Below are positions 54,401 through 62,198 of a stretch of 64,000 nt of DNA, piece after piece. The notes under the pieces are model-generated. The model worked only from the letters and a program-made list of their open reading frames with translations, did no database searches and was not told the DNA's origin. The DNA lies in the NCBI RefSeq assembly GCF_020103725.1, contig NZ_JAHXBG010000008.1, positions 248,001 to 312,000 of the forward strand, given 5' to 3'. Positions within the stretch are counted from its first letter, which is position 1. Each line of letters starts with the position of its first letter. The position numbers and the translations under genes were made by a program. This DNA is from Hyalangium gracile. GTDB taxonomy: Bacteria > Myxococcota > Myxococcia > Myxococcales > Myxococcaceae.

Positions 54401-54939
54401 TGCTTGCCGAGCTGGTCGAGCAGCGACTTCGGCCGCGCCACGAAGGAGACGGCGTGCAGCTTGTCCTTGCGGCCGGAGCGCAGCTGCTCGAGCTCGTTCG
54501 AGCCCAGCTTCGCCCAGGCGCGCGTGAAGAAGGCCTTGGCCTGGTCCTCGAGGCCGAGCTCCGGATCGACCGGGAACCACTCGTCCTGGCGCGCCGGGTG
54601 GTAGGCGATGGTCAATGGCTCGGTGCGCGTGCGCATGCGCGGCTCGAGGATGAGCGGGAAGAGGCCGGCCAGCTTGCGCGTCTCGGTGTCGGCGTGGACG
54701 CGCTTGAAGTCCAGCTCGAGCCGCACACGCTCCAGGCGGATGCCGCGCGGCATCTGGAAGTACGTCAGCTCGCGCACCGGCAGCTCGCCGATGACGGTCC
54801 GCAGCTCATCCACGAGCTTGCGCTGCAGCTTGACGGAGTTGCGCCCCGAGCGCGTGCGCGTGTGCGGCCCGAGCGCCAGCGTGGTCCACTCGAGCCCCGA
54901 GGGCCCCTTGTTCTCGTAGACGGCGATGGCGAGGTTCAT
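51478..54939 (-). CDS. ClpB-derived AAA+ protein with release-factor-like C-terminal region (second gene)
   Basis: A 1,153-residue protein. Its D1 has Walker A GPPGAGKRT (about 250), AGMSYVGDWEQRCLK and RILFIEDLHAF. Its D2 is canonical except for the pore loop: GPTGTGKTE (about 529), LLDEIEKAHP (about 593), MTSNLG, FPPELFNRID, with GDAWQPEG where GYVG is expected. The last about 300 residues read like a peptide-chain release factor: a helical part, then ITLELLPLG...ASWLFEAY, HIALKLVGPGVRPFFEGEAGLH and LEDYLLTHSGTHRVFTPG. The GGQ motif that should follow the latter strand is absent (SGT). It overlaps the first gene by 4 bp (ATGA). Confidence 0.85.
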   Translation of the reverse strand: MNLAIAVYENKGPSGLEWTTLALGPHTRTRSGRNSVKLQRKLVDELRTVIGELPVRELTYFQMPRGIRLERVRLELDFKRVHADTETRKLAGLFPLILEPRMRTRTEPLTIAYHPARQDEWFPVDPELGLEDQAKAFFTRAWAKLGSNELEQLRSGRKDKLHAVSFVARPKSLLDQLGKQKGPWEDLELKDRFGKKKNKSGGLQVLNNLGTNLTLQAAEETLDIGMPRSPYREQLQLLLGGERRTPVLLVGPPGAGKRTLFKHFVADQLEAEDFRSHRNLDKVTESWTLAGKRIIAGMSYVGDWEQRCLKLLEDARGGRRILFIEDLHAFGRIGRSRDSDANLALFFQGPLARGEITLVGAVTPDQLQRLEADAPSFAALFTQLHVRPTSADETLRMMLHESRELEQRHSVSWEPTLFPTLLEQASSLFAGAALPGKALDLLRELAVDFGGSDREVDSGMLFEHLSRRTGLPDFLLHPNKRLDPDEVQASLTRKVMGQPEAVGVARDLIVRIHSGLTDPRRPYGVFLFTGPTGTGKTELARALASYLYGDASRMVRLDMAEFQTPDAVARLTGDAWQPEGRLTRLIREQPFSLVLLDEIEKAHPALLNPLLQTFDEGRLTDASGETADFTHTVIVMTSNLGARQKAAVGIGQQDAKSVALDSDRAVREFFPPELFNRIDQIVHFSPLSRESGEKVVEKELARLLARRGLTSRNIFVSADDAVKRRIVEESFDATLGARPLKRYLEEKVGQVLSEAIIRGPQSLMRLFQLYTLDGRFEVQADALVPREPVTEGFALEPLLSLPVAKLREKVLEVREEVQRIRRSENLGALSEQVRFHLARLQAGERDHAESLYTLDAMRLHLEEFEGRLEALARAPEEEAREMIEVERFGIEDHPSDAEKGIMGRIRLFDRRAFEPVRVVSREQLLDALAEVYFLRRILRALSHSDQHSITLELLPLGQWRQQTDTGSWLASWLFEAYSSARGEVESFAVRFPGGALMSGGPRELEQWAQSAMEPVHIALKLVGPGVRPFFEGEAGLHVWQSSGRLPEVVKARVHDAAASAPLELITQHDAKLQAFHKARQEGRSPLPENPEAAVPVVRSYRFEPPTRPNTVSNLELEDYLLTHSGTHRVFTPGEALPALWRVRMTQNPKDGSR

Positions 54940-57900
54940 CGCTTCGCCTCCCGGACCTTGTCCAGCTCGAAGGAGAAGACGCTCGAGTGGTCGAGCCCTC
55001 CGGAGCGCTCGGCCTGATCGATGTGCTCCAGCAGGATGAGCTCGAGATCCTGGAAGTAGCCTCGCGTGCCGAGGCGCAGCCGCCGCGCGCCGCTGCACAG
55101 CTCGAGCTTTCCGTCGGGGAGGTGGTCGCGGACGGCGGGCATGAGCCGGAGCTCCTTGAGGGGTGGCGGCGTCGGGGGGAGGGCGGGCGCCTGCGAGAGC
55201 TCCTTCTCGGACAGGCTGCTGCGCATGGCCACGGGCCTGACGGTGAGCAGGGCCGGCTCCTCGCTTCCTCCCGCAGGCGGCAGGCGGTGCAGCCCCGCCT
55301 CGAGCGCGAGGAACACCCCGGCGTTCGGTCCGCGCACCGACAGCAGCAGCTCGCCGAAGGTCCGCGTGGGGCTGGCCACCGCCTGCTGGAGGGGCTCGAG
55401 CGGGAGGGGATCGCCCCACTTGCGCTTGCGCTCACTGGTCTTCAGCGTCACGGACGGGCGTCCGTCCATCACCCACCCTCGTCGGGGCGCGTCCTCGAGC
55501 AGCGGCAGGAGCCAGTGCCGGAAGGCGCGGCCGTCGCCGTTCTCCTGGACCACCAGGGTGATGTCGTCGCGCCGGGGCACCAGCGCGAGCAGCACCGCGG
55601 GCAGCTGTCTGCGAAGGGCCTCGAGCTGCTGGTTGGCGTCCTCCACGAAGGGCTCGACGTCCTGTTGCTCGAACAGCGCCAGCAGCGCCAGCTCCTCGGC
55701 GGCCACGAGCGCCGCGCGCAGCTGCTGCACGCTCCGCCACAGCCCGTCCAGCCGGTGATGCTCTCCGCGCAGCTGGCCCAGGGTGACGGCGCCGGGGCCT
55801 CGCTCGTCCCGGTCGCCCTGGGAGAGCTGGGCCACCAGGAAGCCGATCTGCTCCTCGAGCTGCACCACCGCGTCGAGCCGGAAGATGGCGTCGATGGCCC
55901 CCCGCTCCGCCCGGAGCTCGCGCACCAGGTAGAGCTGGTTGCGCGTCGCCCGGGGGCTGCCCTTCTGGAGCGCCACGGACAGCGCGCCGTCGCGCAGGGT
56001 GACGTCCACGCGTCCTCCCTGGAGCTCCGGTCCCGCCGCCGAGAGGGCTCGGGCCACGGGGACGACGAGCTGCTGGTCCAGGTGCCGGCGCATGGCCCGG
56101 GCGCCGTAGGCCTCCTGGTAGCCGGAGGCGGCCAGGGCAGCGGTGGCCTCGGGCGGCAGGTCAAGGGTGATGCCGCGCTGGATGAGCCCGCGCCGCTGCC
56201 GCAGCTTCTCCACGCCGAGCCTGGCCACCTCCGCCACCTGCTCGGAGGTGAGCGCGTGGAAGGGGATGATCTGATCGATGCGGTTGACCAGCTCGGGGCG
56301 GAAGTGCCGGTGCACCTCGCGCAGGTAGTGCGTGGTGTCGTCCGCCGCCGCCGCGCCGATGCCGATGGGGCTGCGCCGGTGGGCCGCTCCCAGGTTGCTG
56401 GTCAGGATGATGAGGGCGTTGTGGAACCAGGCCGTCTGCCCTCGGGCATCCGTGAGCCTCCCTTCGCCGCAGACCTGGAGGAGCAGATCGAACACGGCCG
56501 GGTGGGCCTTCTCGATCTCGTCGAGCAGGAGCACGCAGAAGGGCTGCTGGCGGACGCGCCGCGTGAGCAGGCCCTCGCCCTGGGCGTTGCCGCGGATGAG
56601 GCGGTCGGCGGCCCAGGCGTCCATGTACTCGCTCATGTCGAAGCGGAACAGCCGGTCCGGCGAGCCGAAGAGGAACATGGCCAGCAGCCGCGCGAGCTCC
56701 GTCTTCCCCACGCCCGTGGGGCCCACGAAGAGGAAGGTCGCCAGCGGCTTGCCCTGGGGCTGCAGGCCCGCCTTGACCATGCACAGCGTCTCCACCACCC
56801 GGCGCACGGCGAGCTCCTGGCCGATGAGCTGTCGGCGGAAGTACGCCTCCACGTCTCCGGCGAGCAGGGCCCGGTCTTCTCGCAGGAGGAACTCGGGGAC
56901 TCCCGTCTTCAGGCTGAAGAGGGAGTAGACGCGCTCGCGGGTGAGCACGGGCGTCTTTCCGTCGCCGGTGCGCTCCTGCTGGACTCCGGCGCGCATCTCT
57001 TCATGGAGCCGGAGCGCCTTGCCGGGCAGGGCGCGGCTGGGCAGGTAGCGCTCGGCCAGCTCCACCAGCGGCTCCACGGCGTTGTCGGCCAGCGTCGGCC
57101 GGGTGGGCTCCGCCTGCCGCTGCCAGGTGACGCGGGCTCGGAGGGCCTCGCAGGTGGCCTTGGCTCCGAGCGGCTCCAGGCGCACGCGGCTCAGGGTGGC
57201 GAAGAGGCCCGGGTGCCGGCTCTCGAGCAGGTCGAGCGACTCGGGGACGAGCTCGCCCAGGAAGCGGACCTTTCCCTCCTCGAGGAAGGGCTTCATGGCG
57301 CCGGGCAGATCGATGGACTCGGTGGAGTGCTGGGCGAGCAGCTCGCCGAGGTTCTCGAAGTAGAGCACGGCGTCCAGGTCCTGCGCGGCGCGCATCACTC
57401 TCAGGACGCGCTCCTGCCACTGGCCGAAGCCGGACATGCCGGCGATGAGCCGCGAGCCGCTCGTGGCGTACACGCGGCGCTCGCGGCCCGCCTTGCGCTC
57501 CGCGCGCAGCCAGGCGTAGAGCAGCTCCGTCTTGCCGGAGAGCTCCGGGCCGACGACGAGCACGCCCTGTCGCTTCTCGCCGCCGAGCAGGTTGGACAGG
57601 AGCGCCAGCTCGGTGTCCCGGCCGGTGAGGGGCGGGCCGCGCCTGGACTCGGGCCGCTCGTGCATCTCGGTGGAGACGGAGAGGAGGACCTCGTGGGCCT
57701 GCTCTCGCACGAGCTTCTCCTGCAGCTTCTTCCGGGCCTGGCGGGCCTTCTCGCTGAACGCATCCGGGCGGCGGAGCCTGAGCTGCACGGTCTCCAGTGA
57801 CAGGGCCTTCGGCGGCAGCAGCCGGAGGTACTCGTGGGAGGTGGGCTGGCGGGCGGCGAGCAGGCGCTCCACGTCGGCGCGGACGAGCTCGAGGACGTCC

Positions 57901-58286
57901 TGGTTGCGGCCCACGTAGACGGTGTGGTCGAGCGCGGGGACGAAGGCCCAGGTCTCCTGGGGGAGCGGCACGACGACGGTGGCCAGCTCGAGCGTCTGGG
58001 GCTTGAAGAGGCGCTTGGGGAGGTCCGCGCGCGGCGCGAGCACCTCGAGCATCTCGATGCGGACCTCGTCCGGCAGGGCGAAGTGGGAGAGGACCTCGGG
58101 CTCGGCGCGGGAGAGGTAGTCCTCGAGGAAGAGGCGCTGCTCGGAGAGGCAGGCTTCCTGGGTGGGGGCGTGGCTCGTCAGCGCGGGCGCGGCGACGGGA
58201 AACGCCTGGTGGTTTCCGTTCCAGAGCTGCTGACAGAGGAGCGGGGTGGCGAAGTCGAGGGTCCCGGTGGCGTCGGAGGAGGCCAT
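54936..58286 (-). CDS. ClpB-derived AAA+ protein with release-factor-like C-terminal region (first gene)
   Basis: A 1,116-residue protein, first of the operon. The N-terminal about 230 residues are not Clp-like. D1 has a changed Walker A (GPELSGKTE, about 246), AGMSGFGQWQERVLR and AVLYFENLGELL, so its ATPase is doubtful. D2 is intact: GPTGVGKTE (about 518), LLLDEIEKAHP (about 588), LTSNLG, FRPELVNRID, with RGNAQGEG in place of the pore loop GYVG. The C-terminal about 340 residues again resemble a release factor (DITLVVQENGDG, LLLSVRGPNAGVFLALEAGL then HRL), without GGQ. AGGA lies upstream of the ATG. It is translationally coupled to the second gene. Confidence 0.85.
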   Translation of the reverse strand: MASSDATGTLDFATPLLCQQLWNGNHQAFPVAAPALTSHAPTQEACLSEQRLFLEDYLSRAEPEVLSHFALPDEVRIEMLEVLAPRADLPKRLFKPQTLELATVVVPLPQETWAFVPALDHTVYVGRNQDVLELVRADVERLLAARQPTSHEYLRLLPPKALSLETVQLRLRRPDAFSEKARQARKKLQEKLVREQAHEVLLSVSTEMHERPESRRGPPLTGRDTELALLSNLLGGEKRQGVLVVGPELSGKTELLYAWLRAERKAGRERRVYATSGSRLIAGMSGFGQWQERVLRVMRAAQDLDAVLYFENLGELLAQHSTESIDLPGAMKPFLEEGKVRFLGELVPESLDLLESRHPGLFATLSRVRLEPLGAKATCEALRARVTWQRQAEPTRPTLADNAVEPLVELAERYLPSRALPGKALRLHEEMRAGVQQERTGDGKTPVLTRERVYSLFSLKTGVPEFLLREDRALLAGDVEAYFRRQLIGQELAVRRVVETLCMVKAGLQPQGKPLATFLFVGPTGVGKTELARLLAMFLFGSPDRLFRFDMSEYMDAWAADRLIRGNAQGEGLLTRRVRQQPFCVLLLDEIEKAHPAVFDLLLQVCGEGRLTDARGQTAWFHNALIILTSNLGAAHRRSPIGIGAAAADDTTHYLREVHRHFRPELVNRIDQIIPFHALTSEQVAEVARLGVEKLRQRRGLIQRGITLDLPPEATAALAASGYQEAYGARAMRRHLDQQLVVPVARALSAAGPELQGGRVDVTLRDGALSVALQKGSPRATRNQLYLVRELRAERGAIDAIFRLDAVVQLEEQIGFLVAQLSQGDRDERGPGAVTLGQLRGEHHRLDGLWRSVQQLRAALVAAEELALLALFEQQDVEPFVEDANQQLEALRRQLPAVLLALVPRRDDITLVVQENGDGRAFRHWLLPLLEDAPRRGWVMDGRPSVTLKTSERKRKWGDPLPLEPLQQAVASPTRTFGELLLSVRGPNAGVFLALEAGLHRLPPAGGSEEPALLTVRPVAMRSSLSEKELSQAPALPPTPPPLKELRLMPAVRDHLPDGKLELCSGARRLRLGTRGYFQDLELILLEHIDQAERSGGLDHSSVFSFELDKVREAKR

Positions 58287-58296
58287 GTGGCTGCCA

Positions 58297-58760
58297 TCCT
58301 ATGCCGGACTCCTCCGGCCGTCCTGTCGGTGAAGGCCACGACGACGACTCGCGCCGTCACCTCCGCGCCCGTCGAGTTCAGGTAGCTCACCGGGGTGAAG
58401 CCTGTGCTCGCCGGCACGAACTTCTTGCTGCTGTTGCAGACCAGGTTCCCACCTCCGAGACGCCTCAGCGTGGTGCCCTCGCGAGCAAACCAGTCCACGT
58501 AGCCCCGATCGCTGCTGAGCAGGCAGTCGCCGTAGGTGGTATCCGCGGTGACCCGGACGTTGTTTGCCACACGCCACGCGTCACCGAAGAAGCCGTAGTC
58601 CTGGAAGTTGAGCTGGCTCAGCGTCGCTCCGGGCGAGTAGAGCATCGGCACGTTGTAATGCCATCACGTAGCTCCCCACCGCCTCGGCCACCGCGTTGCG
58701 CCGCGCCGCGTTGGTCCGGAGATCCCAGATCGAGCACTCGATGCTGGTGCTCGGCGATGG
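58297..58760 (-). pseudogene. Frameshifted 3' fragment of a secreted-type gene
   Basis: Reading on the minus strand, SIECSIWDLRTNAARRNAVA is followed by EAVGSYV in one frame and then, after one extra base near 58656, HYNVPMLYSPGATLSQLNFQ and a beta-rich stretch ending TARVVVVAFTDR in another. The two parts clearly belong together, so a frameshift has broken the gene, and its 5' part is missing. The family is not recognised. It sits directly upstream of the three-gene AAA+ operon. Confidence 0.55.
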
Positions 58761-58830
58761 CGCCTTCTGGACGTGGGGCAGCACCACGGACGGCCAGCTG
58801 GGGGTCGAGCTCCAACCCGCTGGAACGGGT
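58723..58830 (+). pseudogene. RCC1-repeat remnant
   Basis: The plus-strand text MLVLGDGAFWTWGSTTDGQL and the following G is a single RCC1 propeller blade (L-x-L-x-D-G-x-x-W-x-W-G-x-N/T-x-x-G-Q-L-G). It lies alone, overlaps the end of the minus-strand fragment and has no flanking blades, so it is a leftover of a deleted RCC1-repeat gene. Confidence 0.5.
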
Positions 58831-58866
58831 GGACGGCGACGGCCCGGTGCGCTTCACTTGCGGGGG

Positions 58867-59244
58867 ATGACTCCCGACGAAGCCGAGAAGGTGCTGGCGG
58901 ACACGGACGTGGTGCCCTGCTTCGAGGCCCCGCTGGCCGATGCCCGCGCGCTGGTGGAAGCGTGCCTGTCCGCGAACGTGCCCGCCCAGGTGCACCGCGA
59001 GGCGTGCAGCAAGCCGAACTGCTCCCCGAAGTTCCAGGTGCTCGTCCGCCGGGAGGACGCTCCCCAGGTGGCGGGGCTCCTCCAGCGGCGGTGGTTGGAC
59101 AGCGTCCGGCGCGAGGGGCTGGTCGACGTGCCGGAGACCCCGCTCGCGGTGCCCGAGGAGGGCGAGCCTCCGTGTCCGGCCTGCGGCACCGCCGCGCCCC
59201 TGGTCTCCGGCGCGTGCAGTGACTGCGGCCTGCAGCTGGAGTAG
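58867..59244 (+). CDS. DUF2007-like protein with C-terminal zinc ribbon
   Basis: A 125-residue protein. Residues 1-85 have the small alpha/beta pattern of DUF2007 (putative signal-transducing, GlnB-like fold): ADARALVEACLSANVPAQVH and FQVLVRREDAPQVAGLLQRR. The C-terminus is a zinc ribbon (CPACGTAAPLV...CSDCGLQLE). The function is unknown. The ATG at 58867 directly follows GCGGGGG; the start is moderately supported. Two hairpins follow the stop codon. Confidence 0.65.
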   Translation: MTPDEAEKVLADTDVVPCFEAPLADARALVEACLSANVPAQVHREACSKPNCSPKFQVLVRREDAPQVAGLLQRRWLDSVRREGLVDVPETPLAVPEEGEPPCPACGTAAPLVSGACSDCGLQLE

Positions 59245-59283
59245 GGCGCCCTTCCCAGCAGGCGCCCCGCTTCGCTCAGCGGG
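59244..59283 (+). terminator. Double hairpin terminator
   Basis: GGGCGCC, 10-nt loop, GGCGCCC (59244-59267) and CCCGCT, 6-nt loop, AGCGGG (59266-59283) follow the DUF2007-like gene immediately; the two share two bases, so they may be alternatives. Confidence 0.55.
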
Positions 59284-59700
59284 TGGCTACTCGAAGCTCA
59301 GGGGCGAGCCTTCCTCCGCGATGCCCTCCTCCCGCCAGACGTGCCCGAATCCCTCGGGTTCGAACTCAGCTGGTCTGCTTGTCATACCAGTTCGGTACCG
59401 GTCCGCTCAGAGGCCTCCTCCATGGCCAGGCAGCTCAGTGCTCCTCGTTCAAGAGGGCGGTACGCTCTCCGCGAGCGTCAGGAAGACGGAGGCCTTACCT
59501 GCCGCGGCTTCGTGTCCCAGCTGGACTTCACGGGCGAGGGGATCAGCATCGCGCCTGGCGGGCAGCCCAGGGGACACCCGCCCGTTACCCTCCCGTGTTC
59601 CGATGATTGACCGACGGTCCGCCGAAATAGGCATGGCCTTCCGGGGCTTTTCCGGACAAGGGGTGAGCGCGGTTGCCCCTGTCACCTTGGGAATGGATGG
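59284..59700. other. Intergenic gap with operator-like repeat, copy 4
   Basis: No gene can be supported here. The main content is AGCTGGT-N11-ACCAGTT (59368-59392) followed by CGGT and a third half-site ACCGGTC (59397-59403). The spacer is identical to that of copy 1 at 32446, and 23 consecutive bases match between the two. The hybrid kinase starts about 300 bp further on. Confidence 0.5.
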
Positions 59701-62094
59701 ATGAACCCGCCGTCTCCGGTCCCGCATGTCCCACGCGCCGAGGAAGCCGAGCGACAGCACCTGCTCGGACTCTTCCTCCAGGCGCCTGGATTCCTGTGCT
59801 TTCTGCGCGGCAGGGAGTTCGTCGTCGAGCTCGCCAATGCCGCCTGGTTCCAGTGGGCGGGCCACCGCGACATCCTGGGCAAGCCGGTGCGCCAGGCCCT
59901 GCCCGAGCTGGAGGCCCAGGGGTGGTTCGAGCTGCTCGAGCGTGTCTTCTCCACCCGGGAGCCTGTCGTCCGCCGGGGCATGAGGGTGCTCCTGCGGCGC
60001 ACGCCCGAAGCCGCGCCGAGCGAGGCCTTCGCCGATGTCATCCACCAGCCCATCGTCGACGCCGCCGGAGCGTGCACGGGAATCCTCATCCAGGGCACCG
60101 ACGTCACCCAGCGGCAGCAGGAGCAGCACGAGCAGCAGGAGGCGGCGGAGCGCTATCGCGCGCTCTTCTCATCCATCGATGACGGCTTCTGCCTCATGCA
60201 GCTCCTCTTCGACGAAGCGGGCCGCCCCATCGACTACCGCTTCCTGGAGGCGAACGCCGCGTTCGAGGAGCACACGGGGCTGAAGGGCGTCGTGGGCAGG
60301 TCGGCCCGCGAGCTCGTTCCCGACCTGGACGCGTCCTGGTTCCAGCTCTACGGCAAGGTGGCCCTCACCGGAGAAACCGTGCGCTTCGAGAACCATGCTC
60401 CCGCGATGGGCCGCTGGTTCGAGGTGTACGCCAGCCGCGTGGGCAGGCCCGAGCTGCGCCAGGTGGCGCTCGTGTTCAAGAACATCACCGAGCGCAAGGC
60501 GGCGGAGGCGAAGCTGCAGGAGAGCGAGGCCCGCTTTCGCAACATGGCGGACCACGCGCCCGTCATGCTCTGGGTGACGGACACCCGGGCCCAGTGCATC
60601 TACCTCAATCAGCAGTGGCTGTCCTTCACGGGGCAGACGGCCGAGACGGGCCTGGGCCTGGGGTGGCTCGAGGCCGTCCATCCGGACGACGCCCGGAGAG
60701 CGGGGGCCATCTTCCTGGCCGCCAACGAGAAGCAGGAGTCGTTCCGGCTCGAGTACCGCCTGCGCCGCAAGGACGGCGAGTACCGGTGGGCCATCGACGC
60801 GGCGAGCCCTCGCTTCGGGCCCGACGGGGAGTTCCTGGGCTACATCGGCAGCGTCATCGACATCACCGAGCGCAAGCAGGCCGAGGAGGAGCGCGAGCTG
60901 CTGCTGCGGCGCGAGCAGACCGCGCGCGCGCAGGCGGAGGAGGCCAACCGCCTCAAGGATGAGTTCCTCGCCACCGTCTCCCATGAGCTGCGCACGCCCC
61001 TGACGGCCATGCTCGGCTGGGTGCAGATGTTGCGCTCGGGGATGCTGACGGAGGACAAGCGCGACAGGGCGCTGGCGACGGTCGAGCGCAACGCCCGCTC
61101 CCAGGCCCAGCTCATCGAGGACCTGCTCGACGTCAGCCGCATCCTCGCGGGCAAGCTCAAGCTGGAGGTGGAGTTCGTGGACGTGGGGAGCGTGGTGGAG
61201 GCGGCGATGGAGACGGTGCGCCCCGCGGCCGAGGCCAAGGGCATCCGCCTGCAGGTCGCGCTCGACTCCACGTGCAGCATCATGGGGGATGCCGCGCGGC
61301 TGCAGCAGGTGGTGTGGAACCTGCTGTCCAACGCGGTGAAGTTCACTCCCAAGGGCGGCCGGGTGCAGGTGCTGGTGGAGCGGCGCGACTCTTCGGTGGA
61401 AGTCACCGTGGCGGACACGGGCCGAGGCATCCCCCAGGACTTCCTGCCGCACGTCTTCGAGCGCTTCCGCCAGGCGGAAGGGGGCACGACGCGCCAGGCG
61501 GGCGGGCTGGGCCTGGGCCTGTCCATCGTCAGGCACCTGGTGGAGGCGCAGGGCGGCACGGTCAGCGCCGCCAGCGACGGGGAGGGCCAGGGCGCCACCT
61601 TCGTCGTGCGCCTGCCGCTGTCGGTGGCGCGGCGGCGGGAGCCCCTCGTGCCTCCCACCTTGCGAGCGGAGGTGGAGAAGGCCGGCCTGCTCTGTCCGCC
61701 GGAGCTCGAGGGGCTGCGGGTGCTCGTCGTGGACGACGAGGCGGACACGCGCGAGCTGCTGCGCACCATGATCTCGGGCTGCAAGGCCCGGGTGCGCACG
61801 GCCGCGTCCGTGGCGGAGGGGCTGCGGGCCCTCCAGGAGGAGATGCCGGACGTGCTCGTCTCGGACATCGGCATGCCGGAGGAGGACGGGTACTCCTTCA
61901 TCCGCAAGGTCCGAGCGCTCGCCCCGGCCGGCGCGGGCCAACTGCCCGCCGTGGCCCTGACGGCCTATGCTCGGGTGGAGGACAGGACGCGCGCGTTGCT
62001 GGCCGGCTTCCAGAGCCACGTGCCCAAGCCCGTGGAGCCCCTCGAGCTGCTGGCGGTGCTGGCCTCGCTCGCCGGGAGGGTGGGGGGCACGTGA
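59701..62094 (+). CDS. Hybrid sensor histidine kinase with three PAS domains
   Basis: A 797-residue soluble kinase. Three PAS domains lie at about residues 25-140, 155-265 and 275-395 (the last two with NITERKAAE and DITERKQAEEE exit motifs). HisKA has VSHELRTPLTAM. HATPase has NLLSNAVKFTP, DTGRGIPQ and GLGLGLSIVRH. A receiver (about 675-790) has LVVDDEADTREL, acceptor Asp in VSDIGMPEEDG and PKPVE. There is no membrane helix. The kinase could sense a cytoplasmic ligand or redox state through the PAS domains. ATG 59701 is preceded by GGATGGATG, so the exact start is moderately sure. Confidence 0.93.
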   Translation: MNPPSPVPHVPRAEEAERQHLLGLFLQAPGFLCFLRGREFVVELANAAWFQWAGHRDILGKPVRQALPELEAQGWFELLERVFSTREPVVRRGMRVLLRRTPEAAPSEAFADVIHQPIVDAAGACTGILIQGTDVTQRQQEQHEQQEAAERYRALFSSIDDGFCLMQLLFDEAGRPIDYRFLEANAAFEEHTGLKGVVGRSARELVPDLDASWFQLYGKVALTGETVRFENHAPAMGRWFEVYASRVGRPELRQVALVFKNITERKAAEAKLQESEARFRNMADHAPVMLWVTDTRAQCIYLNQQWLSFTGQTAETGLGLGWLEAVHPDDARRAGAIFLAANEKQESFRLEYRLRRKDGEYRWAIDAASPRFGPDGEFLGYIGSVIDITERKQAEEERELLLRREQTARAQAEEANRLKDEFLATVSHELRTPLTAMLGWVQMLRSGMLTEDKRDRALATVERNARSQAQLIEDLLDVSRILAGKLKLEVEFVDVGSVVEAAMETVRPAAEAKGIRLQVALDSTCSIMGDAARLQQVVWNLLSNAVKFTPKGGRVQVLVERRDSSVEVTVADTGRGIPQDFLPHVFERFRQAEGGTTRQAGGLGLGLSIVRHLVEAQGGTVSAASDGEGQGATFVVRLPLSVARRREPLVPPTLRAEVEKAGLLCPPELEGLRVLVVDDEADTRELLRTMISGCKARVRTAASVAEGLRALQEEMPDVLVSDIGMPEEDGYSFIRKVRALAPAGAGQLPAVALTAYARVEDRTRALLAGFQSHVPKPVEPLELLAVLASLAGRVGGT

Positions 62095-62198
62095 GCCCAG
62101 GGTTTCGATGGCGGCCTCGAGAACGGGCTGTTAGGAAGGCGCTCATGCTCCCGCAGACCTCTCCGCCCTGAATCTCCCGCCGCCGGTGGACGGCTGCC

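Noticed and set aside
52099-55017. A long plus-strand open frame opposite the second Clp-like gene
   Set aside because: The product is rich in Arg/His/Leu/Gln with no motif, while the minus strand encodes clear AAA+ domains.
49170-58286. The Clp-like genes as ClpV of a type VI secretion system or as ClpA/ClpC protease partners
   Set aside because: No Tss genes are nearby, no ClpV N-domain is seen, and no ClpP-docking loop is visible.
59341-59610. An 89-codon plus-strand frame downstream of operator copy 4
   Set aside because: No ribosome site, no conserved sequence, and it runs through the operator-like repeat.
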